Shown here: positions 42,678 through 51,526 of the stretch, piece after piece
How the letters are laid out: each line of letters opens with the position of its first letter
Numbering within the stretch: position 1 is the first letter of the stretch
NCBI RefSeq assembly: GCF_025527015.1
Contig: NZ_JAODIM010000038.1
Span: forward strand, 124,001 to 188,000
Source of the DNA: Winslowiella arboricola
GTDB taxonomy: Bacteria; Pseudomonadota; Gammaproteobacteria; Enterobacterales; Enterobacteriaceae
DNA length: 64,000 nt
Direction of reading: 5' to 3'
The notes under the pieces: generated by a model
The model's database searches: none
What the model was told of the DNA's origin: nothing
What the model saw: only the letters and a program-made list of their open reading frames with translations
Translations under genes and position numbers: made by a program

Positions 42678-42860
42678 TTATATCAACCAAAAAGTGACCG
42701 CGAACGCCACTACTGCAAAAGTAACTGTCGAACTCCAGGCAACAGCGGGCCACCAGGTCACAGCAAACATGCCAAAAATAAGGATCAGCAGAATGGGTAC
42801 AAATGTGCCCACAAAGTATTTCAGCTGCCTGTGCAACCATCCCTTAAAAAATTTTTTCAT
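42678..42860 (-). CDS. Small membrane protein, third gene of an unrecognised cassette
   Basis: A 60-residue protein with a basic N-terminus (MKKFFKGWLHRQLKYF) and two hydrophobic stretches (VGTFVPILLILIFGMFAVTWW and the C-terminal VTFAVVAFAVTFWLI). The ATG overlaps the stop of the preceding gene (TGATG), so translation should be coupled. A hydrophobic partner following a larger protein is the layout of several toxin-immunity or effector-immunity pairs, but there is no sequence match. Function unknown. Confidence 0.6.
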   Translation of the reverse strand: MKKFFKGWLHRQLKYFVGTFVPILLILIFGMFAVTWWPAVAWSSTVTFAVVAFAVTFWLI

Positions 42861-43555
42861 CAATTGATTAACCGCATAATTGCTGACGCGATCTCGTCGT
42901 CAGATGCCATTAAGATACTAAAATGGTCGTTCCTGCTCATCACAGGCTCGATCAAGAAATACATCATTTCCAGTTCCTGGCTATACAGAGCCTGATAGTA
43001 GATGCTGTTAAATATCTTTAACCTGTTCGCCGCGTTTGCCGCCAACTGCACCCGACCATACATGCCTGCGGCAGTTACGGCAATTGCCGATATAGCGCTC
43101 AGTTTGCTATCAACTGAAAAAGACATACCTGTGCTGTAGCAAATTGCCGCGGTGATTAAGCCGCTAAACGATTGGTTGGTAAGTGATGAAGTAGCAATGC
43201 TGCTCCCCATTTTCATCATAGAACGTTGAATATTTGATATTCGAGAACTGTCGAGATTATTCATTATCTGCTCGACATAGATTTCAACCATTACATGAAT
43301 GATATCCCGGTGTTTAACCAGTTGTACCAAACCTTCAAGAAAACGCGTATCTTCTTGTTTCTGCTGGGCACATACGTCCTGATAATTATCTGTAAAACAC
43401 GACGAGTAAAATAGAAGGCGTGTTATACCCTGTTCCAAATTTTCCGCTTGCTCCAGAAGCTGCTTTTTAACTCCTTGCAGTGCCCGATCAAGCCGCAATG
43501 CGAGCATCCTGTCTGCCTGCATTTTAGTAATTATTATTGAGCCGTTTTGAATCAT
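42860..43555 (-). CDS. Protein of unknown function, second gene of an unrecognised cassette
   Basis: A 231-residue helical protein. The N-terminal half is polar with coiled-coil tendency (ALRLDRALQGVKKQLLEQAENLEQG). The middle (about residues 115-175) is Ser/Thr/Ala-rich and hydrophobic, with two possible membrane helices (SGLITAAICYSTGMSF and KLSAISAIAVTAAGMYG). The start at 43555 (MIQNGSI) is the first well-placed ATG. It has no signal peptide. The low GC content compared with its neighbours suggests transfer. I do not recognise any domain; a membrane-active effector is only a possibility. Confidence 0.6.
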   Translation of the reverse strand: MIQNGSIIITKMQADRMLALRLDRALQGVKKQLLEQAENLEQGITRLLFYSSCFTDNYQDVCAQQKQEDTRFLEGLVQLVKHRDIIHVMVEIYVEQIMNNLDSSRISNIQRSMMKMGSSIATSSLTNQSFSGLITAAICYSTGMSFSVDSKLSAISAIAVTAAGMYGRVQLAANAANRLKIFNSIYYQALYSQELEMMYFLIEPVMSRNDHFSILMASDDEIASAIMRLIN

Positions 43556-43670
43556 TCTTGCTTGCCTCCATCCATGTGGCATGCTTAATTCGATATTAAC
43601 GTGGCATAATTTGTTTTTAACGTTTTTTAGATCATTTCAGGTTCGAGCTATAAAGCCCTGTCTGAATTTA

Positions 43671-43844
43671 TTAGCTCTGCACGCTCAGTTTAGCCAGTTT
43701 TTCTTTCATCTGACGTGCGCGTTCTACAGATGCATTTGCCCGGGCTTTCGATTCTGCTGGCGTTGAACACATCTGTTTAATCATTTGTTCGGCATCTTTA
43801 CCATCTAAGACGGTAGGACCAAACATACTACTGGTAATTGCCAC
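43671..43844 (-). CDS. Small protein of 57 residues, first gene of an unrecognised cassette
   Basis: A GTG start at 43844 with a strong AGGAGG 5 nt upstream. The product, MAITSSMFGPTVLDGKDAE and so on, ends in a basic amphipathic helix (SVERARQMKEKLAKLSVQS). It is not membrane-bound. It lies 115 bp before the 231-residue protein on the same strand. It could be a chaperone-like or adaptor partner; nothing is established. Confidence 0.65.
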   Translation of the reverse strand: MAITSSMFGPTVLDGKDAEQMIKQMCSTPAESKARANASVERARQMKEKLAKLSVQS

Positions 43845-44072
43845 TTGTACCTCCTGATAAGTTGTATTCCTTTTTCGGCTGGCGAAATTTTAATCTGTCA
43901 TTGACGAATGCGTCAACTGTATTGCGGCAAAATTCAGCCCTGCCCCAGACAGAAAAATAGCAGAGTAATAATTGATCGATGCAGCCAGATGCCGCAGGGG
44001 AATAGACTCTGAAATCACCACTAACAACCCGGTGGCAGTTTCTAAGTAAAGGTATTTGAGATAAAGAAGATT

Positions 44073-44148
<76 letters not shown>

Positions 44149-44193
44149 ACTACAGAGATACGTTTTTCAGTTCCAAATCTGCTGGAGTAGATT

Positions 44194-44269
<76 letters not shown>

Positions 44270-44626
44270 AAACCGAAAAACAGTGTCGTATCGACGGACG
44301 GCATAATATGAGACAGCCAGAAGGGTGTCAACGGCAAATTGGTATTCTGTGGTCAATCGCTGAAAAAGGCGTCAACCAGCGTCCGATTGGCGAATTTTCC
44401 TTCGCTTACCACCGGCTTACAACCAATCACGGTAGTGGATGTTATACTCTGGTTAAAAATGGCATAAAAAGTCGCTTGTTTTTGTTAATTCCCCGTGCAA
44501 AACTTCGCCCGCTAATTAATTAACCAATACCTCCCTGTTCTGCGCCCTGCGTACACTGCCAGATACCAGCGCCGGATATTGGCTATTTTTCTTAATCATT
44601 TTTTAAACAACTACACCAGAGCTACT

Positions 44627-45415
44627 ATGTCCTTGCATACACCTAAAGAAATCGCGGCCATCGCCATCCAGGCAGGCGTAGCCAAAAGTCACGCCTCCAT
44701 CTCTACCTTAATGATCCTTGGCTTTCTGGCTGGCGCCTTTATCGCCACCGGTTTTCTGCTCGATATCCATGTTATCTATCAGCTGCCAGCGGAGTGGGGT
44801 TCATTCGGCGGCCTGTTAGGCGCAGCGGTGTTCCCGGTAGGGATCATTCTGACGGTACTGGCCGGTGGCGAACTGTTAACCGGTAATATGATGACGATGC
44901 CCATTGCCTGGTTTGCCCGCCAGATCAGCGGTTTCAGCCTGCTACGTAACTGGTTCTGGGTCACCGTGGCCAACTTTATCGGCAGTCTGGCCGTGGCCTG
45001 GTTCTTTGGTCATATGCTGGGAATGACCGAAGGCGCGTTCCTGAAAAAAACCGTCGCCATCGCTACCGCCAAAGTAAACGCTGACTTTACTCAGGCGTTT
45101 ATTTCCGGCATCGGCTGTAACTGGCTGGTATGTCTGGCGACCTGGCTGGCTTTCGCCAGTAAAGATATGGTTGGCAAAATTTTCGGCATGTGGTTCCCGG
45201 TGATGGCGTTTGTGGCGATTGGCTTCCAGCACGTGGTGGCGAATATGTTTATCATCCCGGCGGCGATTTTTGCCGGCTACCTGAGCTGGGCCGAATATCT
45301 GCCGAACTTTGTCGCCGTATTCCTCGGTAATGCCGTGGGTGGCGCCGTATTTGTCGGTCTGGCCTACTTCCTCGCTTACCGTCCTGTGGCTGAAAGCGTT
45401 AAAGCATCCCGTTAA
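44627..45415 (+). CDS. Formate/nitrite transporter family protein
   Basis: A 262-residue FNT-family channel with six membrane segments. Conserved stretches are GGLLGAAVFPVGIILTVLAGGELLTGNMM and GIGCNWLVCLATWLAFASKD, with the pore-lining residues of FocA/NirC. The real start is 44627 (MSLHTPKE). It is a second FNT-type protein beside YfdC in this window. Substrate (formate, nitrite or hydrosulfide) is not determined. Confidence 0.9.
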   Translation: MSLHTPKEIAAIAIQAGVAKSHASISTLMILGFLAGAFIATGFLLDIHVIYQLPAEWGSFGGLLGAAVFPVGIILTVLAGGELLTGNMMTMPIAWFARQISGFSLLRNWFWVTVANFIGSLAVAWFFGHMLGMTEGAFLKKTVAIATAKVNADFTQAFISGIGCNWLVCLATWLAFASKDMVGKIFGMWFPVMAFVAIGFQHVVANMFIIPAAIFAGYLSWAEYLPNFVAVFLGNAVGGAVFVGLAYFLAYRPVAESVKASR

Positions 45416-45422
45416 TTCCCCT

Positions 45423-45450
45423 GCCCTTTACCGCCGGGTAAAGGGCAATT
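45423..45450 (+). terminator. Terminator after the FNT gene
   Basis: GCCCTTTACC, loop GCCG, GGTAAAGGGC (45423-45446), followed by AATTTCTT. Confidence 0.75.
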
Positions 45451-45545
45451 TCTTGAGCCAGATCTCATTTTTTTATCCGTTAGTTATTCCTTTACCGAAT
45501 TATTGTAAGATGTTCGACTGATACATTCGTTACAGGGACTGAAAC

Positions 45546-45899
45546 GTGAAAAAGGACTGGTTAACACCTGAAGAGCTGGCTAAGGTGACGGGATACAGCC
45601 GTCAAACCATCAACAAATGGATTAAACGAGAAAGCTGGACCACTGCGCCAAAACCCGGAGTTCAGGGTGGCAAAGCGCGGATGATTCATATTGATGAGCG
45701 AGTAAAAGAGTTTCTGAAATCCACGCGTCATGCCGCAGAGCCTTCGGCATCCTACGTGGTCAATCAGAATCCATTGCCGGGCTTATTAATCACCTCTTTG
45801 CAACAGATGACGCCAGAAGAGCAGGCGAGATTGTCAGCATTACTGGTACGCGAAGGTATTCAGGGCATTTTGCAGCGTCTGGGGATTAGCGAAGGGTAA
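45546..45899 (+). CDS. yfeC: YfeC-like DNA-binding protein
   Basis: A 117-residue protein with an N-terminal helix-turn-helix (WLTPEELAKVTGYSRQTINKWIKRE), then PGVQGGKARMIHIDE and a C-terminal helical part ending LVREGIQGILQRLGI. This is the YfeC/YfeD pattern. E. coli has both genes before gltX, but only one is here. Its targets are unknown; YfeC has been linked to control of secreted proteins. Confidence 0.9.
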   Translation: MKKDWLTPEELAKVTGYSRQTINKWIKRESWTTAPKPGVQGGKARMIHIDERVKEFLKSTRHAAEPSASYVVNQNPLPGLLITSLQQMTPEEQARLSALLVREGIQGILQRLGISEG

Positions 45900-45903
45900 A
45901 AAA

Positions 45904-45936
45904 AACCGGAAGCAGCATTGCTGTTTCCGGTTTTTT
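45904..45936. terminator. Bidirectional terminator between yfeC and gltX
   Basis: AACCGGAAGCAG, loop CATTG, CTGTTTCCGGTT with A- and T-runs on the two sides; it can end both convergent genes. Confidence 0.88.
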
Positions 45937-45949
45937 GTTAATAGCGTGA

Positions 45950-47365
45950 TTAAGCCTGAGCTTCGCGCTCCGCGATAAACGCCAGTGCTTTTTCAATCCG
46001 CGCCACAGAACGTGACTTACCGATCGCCTGCACGGTTACGTCCAGACCCGGTGACTGACCGGCGCCGGTTACAGCAACACGTAACGGCATACCAACCTTG
46101 CCCATACCGACTTCCAGTTCATCAGCTGTTGCCTGAATCGCATGATGCACATTTTCAGCCGTCCATTCGCTGATAGCCGCCAGTTTGTCACGTACCGCTT
46201 CCAGCGGCTGACGCGCTACCGGACGCAGATGCTTTTTCGCCGCATCAGCATCAAACTGCTCAAAGTCTTCATAGAAATAGCGGCACGACGCGGCCATCTC
46301 TTTCAGCGTCTTACAACGCTCACCCAGCAGCGTCACAAGTTGCGCCAGCTCCGGGCCGGTGCGGGTATCGATATTTTCCTGCTCGATGTGCCACTGCAGA
46401 TGGGTAGCGACATATTCTGGTGCCAGCGAATTGATGTAGTGATGGTTCAGCCACTGCAATTTTTCGGTATTAAAGGCGCTGGCTGATTTACTTACCGCGT
46501 TGAGATCAAACAGCTGCTTCATCTCATCAATGGTGAAAATCTCCTGATCGCCATGGGACCAGCCCAGACGCACCAGATAGTTCAGCAATGCTTCCGGCAG
46601 ATAGCCATCATCGCGATACTGCATCACACCCACTGCACCGTGGCGTTTAGAAAGTTTTTTACCGTCGTCGCCAAGGATCATGGAAACGTGCGCATAAACC
46701 GGCACCTGCGCGCCAATCGCTTTCAGGATGTTGATCTGGCGTGGAGTGTTGTTGATATGGTCTTCACCACGGATCACATGAGTGATCTCCATATCCCAGT
46801 CATCGATGACTACGCAGAAGTTATAAGTCGGCGCGCCATCGGTACGACGGATAATCAGATCGTCCAGTTCCTGGTTGCTGAACTCAATCGGGCCACGAAT
46901 CTGATCATCGAAAATCACCGATCCTTCCTGTGGGTTACGGAAACGCACCACGCAAGGTTCATCTGCAGCATGATGCTCATGGCTGTCACGGCAGCGACCG
47001 TCATAGCGCGGCTTCTCGTTATTGGCCATCTGGTTTTCACGTAATGCTTCCAGACGCTCTTTCGAGCAGTAACATTTATAGGCAGTGCCCGCTTCCAGCA
47101 TCTCATCGATAACCGCGTTATAGCGATCGAAGCGTTTGGTCTGATAGTACGGACCCTCATCCCAGTCGAGGCTCAACCAGTTCATACCGTCCATAATCGC
47201 GTCGATAGCCTGCTGTGTGGAACGTTCCAGATCGGTATCTTCAATACGCAGAACGAACTCACCGCCCTGATGACGGGCAAACAGCCAGGAATAGAGCGCG
47301 GTACGCGCGCCACCAACATGCAGATAGCCGGTTGGGCTGGGGGCAAAACGGGTTTTGATTTTCAT
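45950..47365 (-). CDS. gltX: Glutamyl-tRNA synthetase
   Basis: A 471-residue class I aminoacyl-tRNA synthetase charging tRNA-Glu. The HIGH-like motif is in [20 protein letters not shown] and the KMSKS-like motif is KLSKRHG. The zinc site (CYCSKE and the CRDSHEH region) is present. Full length and collinear with the E. coli enzyme. Position between yfeC and the divergent valU-lysV tRNA cluster is as in E. coli. Confidence 0.98.
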   Translation of the reverse strand: MKIKTRFAPSPTGYLHVGGARTALYSWLFARHQGGEFVLRIEDTDLERSTQQAIDAIMDGMNWLSLDWDEGPYYQTKRFDRYNAVIDEMLEAGTAYKCYCSKERLEALRENQMANNEKPRYDGRCRDSHEHHAADEPCVVRFRNPQEGSVIFDDQIRGPIEFSNQELDDLIIRRTDGAPTYNFCVVIDDWDMEITHVIRGEDHINNTPRQINILKAIGAQVPVYAHVSMILGDDGKKLSKRHGAVGVMQYRDDGYLPEALLNYLVRLGWSHGDQEIFTIDEMKQLFDLNAVSKSASAFNTEKLQWLNHHYINSLAPEYVATHLQWHIEQENIDTRTGPELAQLVTLLGERCKTLKEMAASCRYFYEDFEQFDADAAKKHLRPVARQPLEAVRDKLAAISEWTAENVHHAIQATADELEVGMGKVGMPLRVAVTGAGQSPGLDVTVQAIGKSRSVARIEKALAFIAEREAQA

Positions 47366-47636
47366 TAAACGGTGCCTTATTACGCAGATGCGCTGACAAA
47401 TTACAAAAGAGACTTATTTGGCGCTTTATTAATTGCCTGCATTCTATCATCTGACAGCGATTCCTCAACGGCCTTCCCCTGCCTGCAGAATGGATATGGC
47501 GGAATATCGCGCAAGAAAACAGAGGTTTTGCTTAAAACGGCGACATCCTGACTAAATTTAAGCCGAACAATCATTTTCGTTTTAAAAAGCGTTGACTCAT
47601 TTCGCCGGATCCCTATAATGCGACTCCACACAGCGG

Positions 47637-47712
47637 GGGTGATTAGCTCAGTTGGTAGAGCATCTCCTTTACACGGAGGGGGTCGGCGGTTCGAGCCCGT
47701 CATCACCCACCA
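47637..47712 (+). tRNA. valU: tRNA-Val (anticodon UAC), copy 1
   Basis: A 76-nt cloverleaf with CCA; anticodon loop TTTACAC. First of three tandem copies. A CTATAATG -10 sequence (47612-47619) and a TTGACT -35 (47592-47597) lie upstream, a good promoter for the tRNA cluster. Confidence 0.97.
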
Positions 47713-47752
47713 TCTCTAAGATGGCCGCAGTGGAGCAGGAAAGTTGAGACAT

Positions 47753-47828
47753 GGGCGATTAGCTCAGTTGGTAGAGCATCTCCTTTACACGGAGGGGGTC
47801 GGCGGTTCGAGCCCGTCATCGCCCACCA
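47753..47828 (+). tRNA. valX: tRNA-Val (anticodon UAC), copy 2
   Basis: Same as copy 1 except in the acceptor stem, where GGGTGAT/ATCACCC has become GGGCGAT/ATCGCCC; the two changes compensate each other. Confidence 0.97.
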
Positions 47829-47872
47829 TGACTCAACAGCACGAAAGTGTCTTGCTAAAGCAGTAACGAAAT

Positions 47873-47948
47873 GGGTGATTAGCTCAGTTGGTAGAGCATC
47901 TCCTTTACACGGAGGGGGTCGGCGGTTCGAGCCCGTCATCACCCACCA
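47873..47948 (+). tRNA. valY: tRNA-Val (anticodon UAC), copy 3
   Basis: Identical to copy 1 over its 76 nt. It is followed 4 nt later by the tRNA-Lys gene. Confidence 0.97.
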
Positions 47949-47952
47949 TTTC

Positions 47953-48028
47953 GGGTCGTTAGCTCAGTTGGTAGAGCAGTTGACTTTTAATCAATTGGTC
48001 GCAGGTTCGAATCCTGCACGACCCACCA
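47953..48028 (+). tRNA. lysV: tRNA-Lys (anticodon UUU)
   Basis: A 76-nt cloverleaf with CCA; anticodon loop CTTTTAA. Last gene of the val-val-val-lys transcript, as in E. coli. Its last 18 nt and the terminator are repeated 173 bp downstream. Confidence 0.97.
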
Positions 48029-48068
48029 AATTAAGAAAAAAGCACCCTACGGGTGCTTTTTTTGTTTC
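48011..48068 (+). repeat. Direct repeat copy 1: tRNA-Lys 3' end plus terminator
   Basis: 58 bp, consisting of the last 18 nt of tRNA-Lys (ATCCTGCACGACCCACCA), a short linker, and the terminator AGCACCC-TAC-GGGTGCT with Ts (48041-48063). Copy 2 at 48184-48241 differs at one base, in the terminator loop. Confidence 0.92.
48041..48063 (+). terminator. Terminator of the tRNA cluster
   Basis: AGCACCC, loop TAC, GGGTGCT and seven Ts, 12 nt after the tRNA-Lys CCA. Confidence 0.92.
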
Positions 48069-48183
48069 CGTGCTCAGCAACTTATTCGTGCGGGGGTCGA
48101 ACCTGCTGCAGGTTCGGGTCGAGCGCATGCGAGACAACGTTGCCTCCGGCAACGGCCCGCAGGGCGAGGCCCCTGGCCGAGTT
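48069..48183 (+). other. Spacer between tRNA-Lys tail repeats
   Basis: 115 bp, GC-rich and structured. It contains GAACCTG-CTG-CAGGTTC, whose right arm is like the tRNA T-arm and whose left arm is its inverse, and GTTGCC-TCC-GGCAAC. No ORF. Together with the flanking repeats it resembles the tRNA-tail repeats after E. coli tyrT (rtT). Confidence 0.6.
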
Positions 48184-48241
48184 ATCCTGCACGACCCACC
48201 AAATTAAGAAAAAAGCACCCTCCGGGTGCTTTTTTTGTTTC
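48184..48241 (+). repeat. Direct repeat copy 2: tRNA-Lys 3' end plus second terminator
   Basis: Copy 2 of the 58-bp repeat, with the tRNA tail ending CCACCA and a second terminator (48214-48237, loop TCC). The repeat period is 173 bp. Confidence 0.92.
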
Positions 48242-48446
48242 TGACGGCAGCCCTGCCTGAATGCGATATTCATCACAAATTCACATCAAGTTTTCCCCAC
48301 GCCTGCCGATGTAAACAGCCTCGATGGGCGTAATTTATGCTCCCGACACCCGTTTAGCATTTTATTTATAAAAACAGCGAATTATCGCGTATCAACGGTT
48401 TTCTGCCGATCCGCGGTGCTGCATAAAATTCAGAGGGAAACATGTA

Positions 48447-49997
48447 ATGGCATCTGTGAAGAATATGAAGGTCGGCGTGCGCCTTGGTGCGGCATTCGGC
48501 TTAGTGATACTGCTGCTGATTATCGTCAGTGGCACAGCAGTAGTGAAGACAGGCAATATCAACAGTGCGATTGACAGCATTGTGAATGACCGTTACATCA
48601 AGGTCCGCCTCGCATTTGATGTGCGCGACGGCGTCAACGACCAGATCAAATTTTTACGTGGCATGGTAATCGATACCACCAGACCGGAAAACAATGTCAA
48701 CCGTGTCGCTCAGCTTGATGCCGCAACCAAACAGACCAATGACGCCATCGAAAAGATTTCAAAACTGCAAACCACCGAGATTGGTCAGAAAAAAATCCAG
48801 GGGGTAAAAGATGCCGAGCAGGCCTTTGAAAAGGGTAAGGCGGAATTGCTGAGCCTGATCCAGGCGGGTAATCCGGATGTTGCGGCACAATATGCATTGA
48901 AACAGATCACCCCGGTGCAGAATGCTTTTCTCGATATCGTAGTGAAGTTTGCTGACTCACAATCCGCGCAGTTGCAGTCAGAAGGCACCCAGGCAGTCGC
49001 TGACGCCTCCACCGCCATCAACATCACCTTAGTGTTCTCGGCGCTGGCGATTATCGCGGCGGTGCTGCTGGGCTTCTTCCTGACACGTTCCATTGTGCGT
49101 CCACTGCGCGAAGCAGTCAGCATCGCCGAAAACGTGGCGGCTGGCGATCTGCGCACCACTATTCGCGTTACCTCTGCGGATGAAACCGGTCAGCTGATGC
49201 AGGCGCTGAAAAATATGAATGACAACCTGCTGCAGATTGTCACCGAAGTTCGCTCCGGCACCGATTTGATTGCCAACGCCTCCGGCGAAATTTCAGCGGG
49301 TAATATGGACCTCTCTTCCCGTACCGAGCAGCAGGCAAGCTCTCTGGAAGAGACGGCTTCCGCCATGGAGCAGATGACCGCTACCGTGAAACAGAACGCC
49401 GATAACGCCCGTCAGGCCAACCAGCTGGCGGCGCAGGCATCCAAAGTCGCGGTGCAAAGCGGCGATGCGGTGAAGCAGGTGGTCAGCACCATGGATATGA
49501 TTAATGGCTCTTCGAAGAAAATCGTCGATATCATCAGCGTGATTGATGGCATTGCCTTCCAGACCAATATCCTGGCGCTGAACGCGGCGGTGGAAGCAGC
49601 GCGCGCTGGTGAACAGGGACGCGGTTTTGCCGTGGTGGCCTCAGAAGTGCGTAGCCTGGCGCAGCGCTCTGCTTCTGCTGCGAAAGAGATTGCGCAGTTA
49701 ATCGAAGATTCGGTTGCCAAGGTCGATGAAGGCGGTAAGCAGGTTGCTAAAGCCGGTGCGACAATGGAAGAAGTCCTCGCCAGCGTGAAAAGCGTCACGG
49801 CAATTATGGGCGAGATTTCAATCGCCAGCTCCGAGCAGAGCACCGGTATTGATGAAATCAATATGGCTATCACCCAGATGGATCAGGTGACGCAGCAGAA
49901 CGCGGCGTTAGTCAACCAGTCTGCGGCGGCAGCGCAGTCGATGCAGGAACAGGCCGAGCAGCTTTCTCAGGCTATTCGGGTATTTAAAACCGCCTGA
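48447..49997 (+). CDS. Methyl-accepting chemotaxis protein
   Basis: A 516-residue chemoreceptor. Membrane segments at about residues 10-30 and 190-212 flank a periplasmic four-helix bundle sensor (4HB_MCP). A HAMP domain follows (about 213-265) and then the signalling hairpin with [32 protein letters not shown]. Methylation-type sites such as [11 protein letters not shown] are present. It lacks the C-terminal NWETF-like pentapeptide for CheR/CheB tethering and ends AIRVFKTA. The ligand is unknown. Confidence 0.95.
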   Translation: MASVKNMKVGVRLGAAFGLVILLLIIVSGTAVVKTGNINSAIDSIVNDRYIKVRLAFDVRDGVNDQIKFLRGMVIDTTRPENNVNRVAQLDAATKQTNDAIEKISKLQTTEIGQKKIQGVKDAEQAFEKGKAELLSLIQAGNPDVAAQYALKQITPVQNAFLDIVVKFADSQSAQLQSEGTQAVADASTAINITLVFSALAIIAAVLLGFFLTRSIVRPLREAVSIAENVAAGDLRTTIRVTSADETGQLMQALKNMNDNLLQIVTEVRSGTDLIANASGEISAGNMDLSSRTEQQASSLEETASAMEQMTATVKQNADNARQANQLAAQASKVAVQSGDAVKQVVSTMDMINGSSKKIVDIISVIDGIAFQTNILALNAAVEAARAGEQGRGFAVVASEVRSLAQRSASAAKEIAQLIEDSVAKVDEGGKQVAKAGATMEEVLASVKSVTAIMGEISIASSEQSTGIDEINMAITQMDQVTQQNAALVNQSAAAAQSMQEQAEQLSQAIRVFKTA

Positions 49998-50012
49998 TAA
50001 CCGGGCGCGAAC

Positions 50013-50032
50013 GGGAGCCGACAACGGCTCCC
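50013..50032 (+). repeat. REP-like palindrome A
   Basis: GGGAGCCGACAACGGCTCCC, directly after the chemoreceptor gene. Confidence 0.88.
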
Positions 50033-50094
50033 CTCCAATGATGAATAGCTTCTATCTTTACGCCTTCCTTGCAAAACATTAACACTTTCAGCGC

Positions 50095-50122
50095 TCAAGC
50101 TTTGCCCTTCCCCTTCCGATAC
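50095..50122 (+). promoter_or_regulatory. Sigma-28 (FliA)-like promoter of the FlxA-like gene
   Basis: TCAAGCTT (50095-50102), then 12 bp, then TCCGATAC (50115-50122), close to the flagellar consensus TAAAGTTT-N11-GCCGATAA. flxA is FliA-dependent in E. coli, and a chemoreceptor lies just upstream. Confidence 0.5.
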
Positions 50123-50152
50123 TCGTAATGATGAACTGTAACGGAGGAAAAT

Positions 50153-50515
50153 ATGTCATCAACCATCTCAATAAGCACCACCACAGGTATCGGTCAGAGC
50201 AGCGCCGGCAGTAGCTCCAGTGGCGATAGCACCGTTTCATCGCAAATCGCCGCGCTGACCAAACAGATCCAGAGCGTTACGCAAAAAGTGAAAGATCTGG
50301 CGACCTCTTCAGATCTCACCACCGAGCAAAAAGCGGAACAACAGCAGTTGCTGGAAGCGCAAATTGCCCTGTTGCAGGCACAGCTTGCTCAGCTGCAGCA
50401 GAAGCAGGCAGAGAAAGCGCAGGCGAGTACTGAATCCACTAAAGCGCCAGAAGCACCAAAAGCGGATGGCATTAACCGTCCCACCGAGAGCAACTCACTG
50501 AACGTCTACGTCTAG
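50153..50515 (+). CDS. FlxA-like protein
   Basis: A 120-residue protein with a Ser/Thr-rich N-terminus (about 1-30), a long coiled coil (about 30-90, [20 protein letters not shown] and a Gln/Leu repeat region) and a short polar tail. This is the FlxA family pattern. In E. coli flxA belongs to the flagellar regulon, function unknown. GGAGG precedes the ATG. Its stop overlaps that of the convergent LysR gene. Confidence 0.8.
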   Translation: MSSTISISTTTGIGQSSAGSSSSGDSTVSSQIAALTKQIQSVTQKVKDLATSSDLTTEQKAEQQQLLEAQIALLQAQLAQLQQKQAEKAQASTESTKAPEAPKADGINRPTESNSLNVYV

Positions 50516-51432
50516 AACGCCGGTGAATTTTCTCTCTGACGCGTCAGCAGGGCTGCCTGCTGACGCACTTCCTGCCAGATCGCCTCTGCCGCAGGTGATA
50601 ACGAGCGATTTTTACGTCGTATCAGCATCAGGGTGCGATTTATTTCCGGCAGAATACGCCGGACCATCAGCGGCCTGCCTTCCGGCAGCGGCAACGCCAG
50701 CGCCGGTAAAATACTGATGCCAATTCCGGCTTCCACCATCGGGAACAGTGTCGCCGGATGTCCAATTTCCTGTACGATTTCCGCCTCTACCTGCTGACCC
50801 CGCAGCGCTTCGTCAATTAACAGACGGCTGCCCGAAGCATAATCCTGCAACACCATGGTCCGTCCATTCAGCATGCCCCAGTTGATCCCGGCCGCACTGG
50901 CCAGCACATCATCACGGCGACACAACAGCAGAAAAGGCTCATCAAGAATCGGTTCACACTGAAAATCGCGTGACTGTAGCGGGCCGATAACAATGCCAAA
51001 ATCCACCTCCGCATTACGTACGCTCTGCAATACCCACTGTTGCGGACGGTCGCGCAGCATCACTTTAATATCGGGATAAGCCTGCTGGCTGGCGGCAAGA
51101 CATTGCGGCATCAGATGCGCGGAGATGGTCTGGCTGGCGGCGACACGTACCGTTCCGCTGCGCTGCTGTCCATAACTGCGCACTTCCAGCAGGGTGGTGT
51201 TCAGCTCCTCCAGCAGCCGTTCAACCCGCGAGGCCAGCTGCTGGCCGGCTTCGGTGAGCATCACTTCGCGGGTAGTGCGGTCCAGCAGGCGAATCCCCAT
51301 CTCCGCCTCCAGCTCTTTGATGCTGTGACTGACCGCTGACTGGCTCAGACCGATACTCTGCCCGGCCTGACTGAAACTGCCGTGCTGAGCAACCGCGACA
51401 AACACGCGAAGCTGGCGAATAGTGTAATTCAT
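50512..51432 (-). CDS. yfeR: LysR-type regulator YfeR
   Basis: A 306-residue LysR-type regulator: helix-turn-helix in [42 protein letters not shown], then an effector domain. It is divergent from the bile-acid/sodium symporter-like gene, as yfeR is from yfeH in E. coli, and probably controls it; YfeR has been described as osmolarity-linked in Salmonella. About 95 bp separate the starts. Confidence 0.88.
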   Translation of the reverse strand: MNYTIRQLRVFVAVAQHGSFSQAGQSIGLSQSAVSHSIKELEAEMGIRLLDRTTREVMLTEAGQQLASRVERLLEELNTTLLEVRSYGQQRSGTVRVAASQTISAHLMPQCLAASQQAYPDIKVMLRDRPQQWVLQSVRNAEVDFGIVIGPLQSRDFQCEPILDEPFLLLCRRDDVLASAAGINWGMLNGRTMVLQDYASGSRLLIDEALRGQQVEAEIVQEIGHPATLFPMVEAGIGISILPALALPLPEGRPLMVRRILPEINRTLMLIRRKNRSLSPAAEAIWQEVRQQAALLTRQRENSPAF

Positions 51433-51526
51433 CGATTTTATTCATATATGAATTCAATAAATCAATTTTATTTCTAAACCTACCCGGCGCACAATAGCCA
51501 GATATTTATTTAACCAGGCATTAACA

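Noticed and set aside
42619-42867. 82-residue plus-strand ORF
   Set aside because: Antisense to the coupled 60-residue membrane protein, starts inside the rhodanese gene, no ribosome-binding site.
47703-48207. ORFs across the tRNA-Val/Lys genes on both strands
   Set aside because: They are translations of repeated tRNA genes and terminators.
48350-48446. Sigma-28 promoter for the chemoreceptor
   Set aside because: A GCCGAT is present at about 48404, but no TAAA-like -35 lies at the correct distance.
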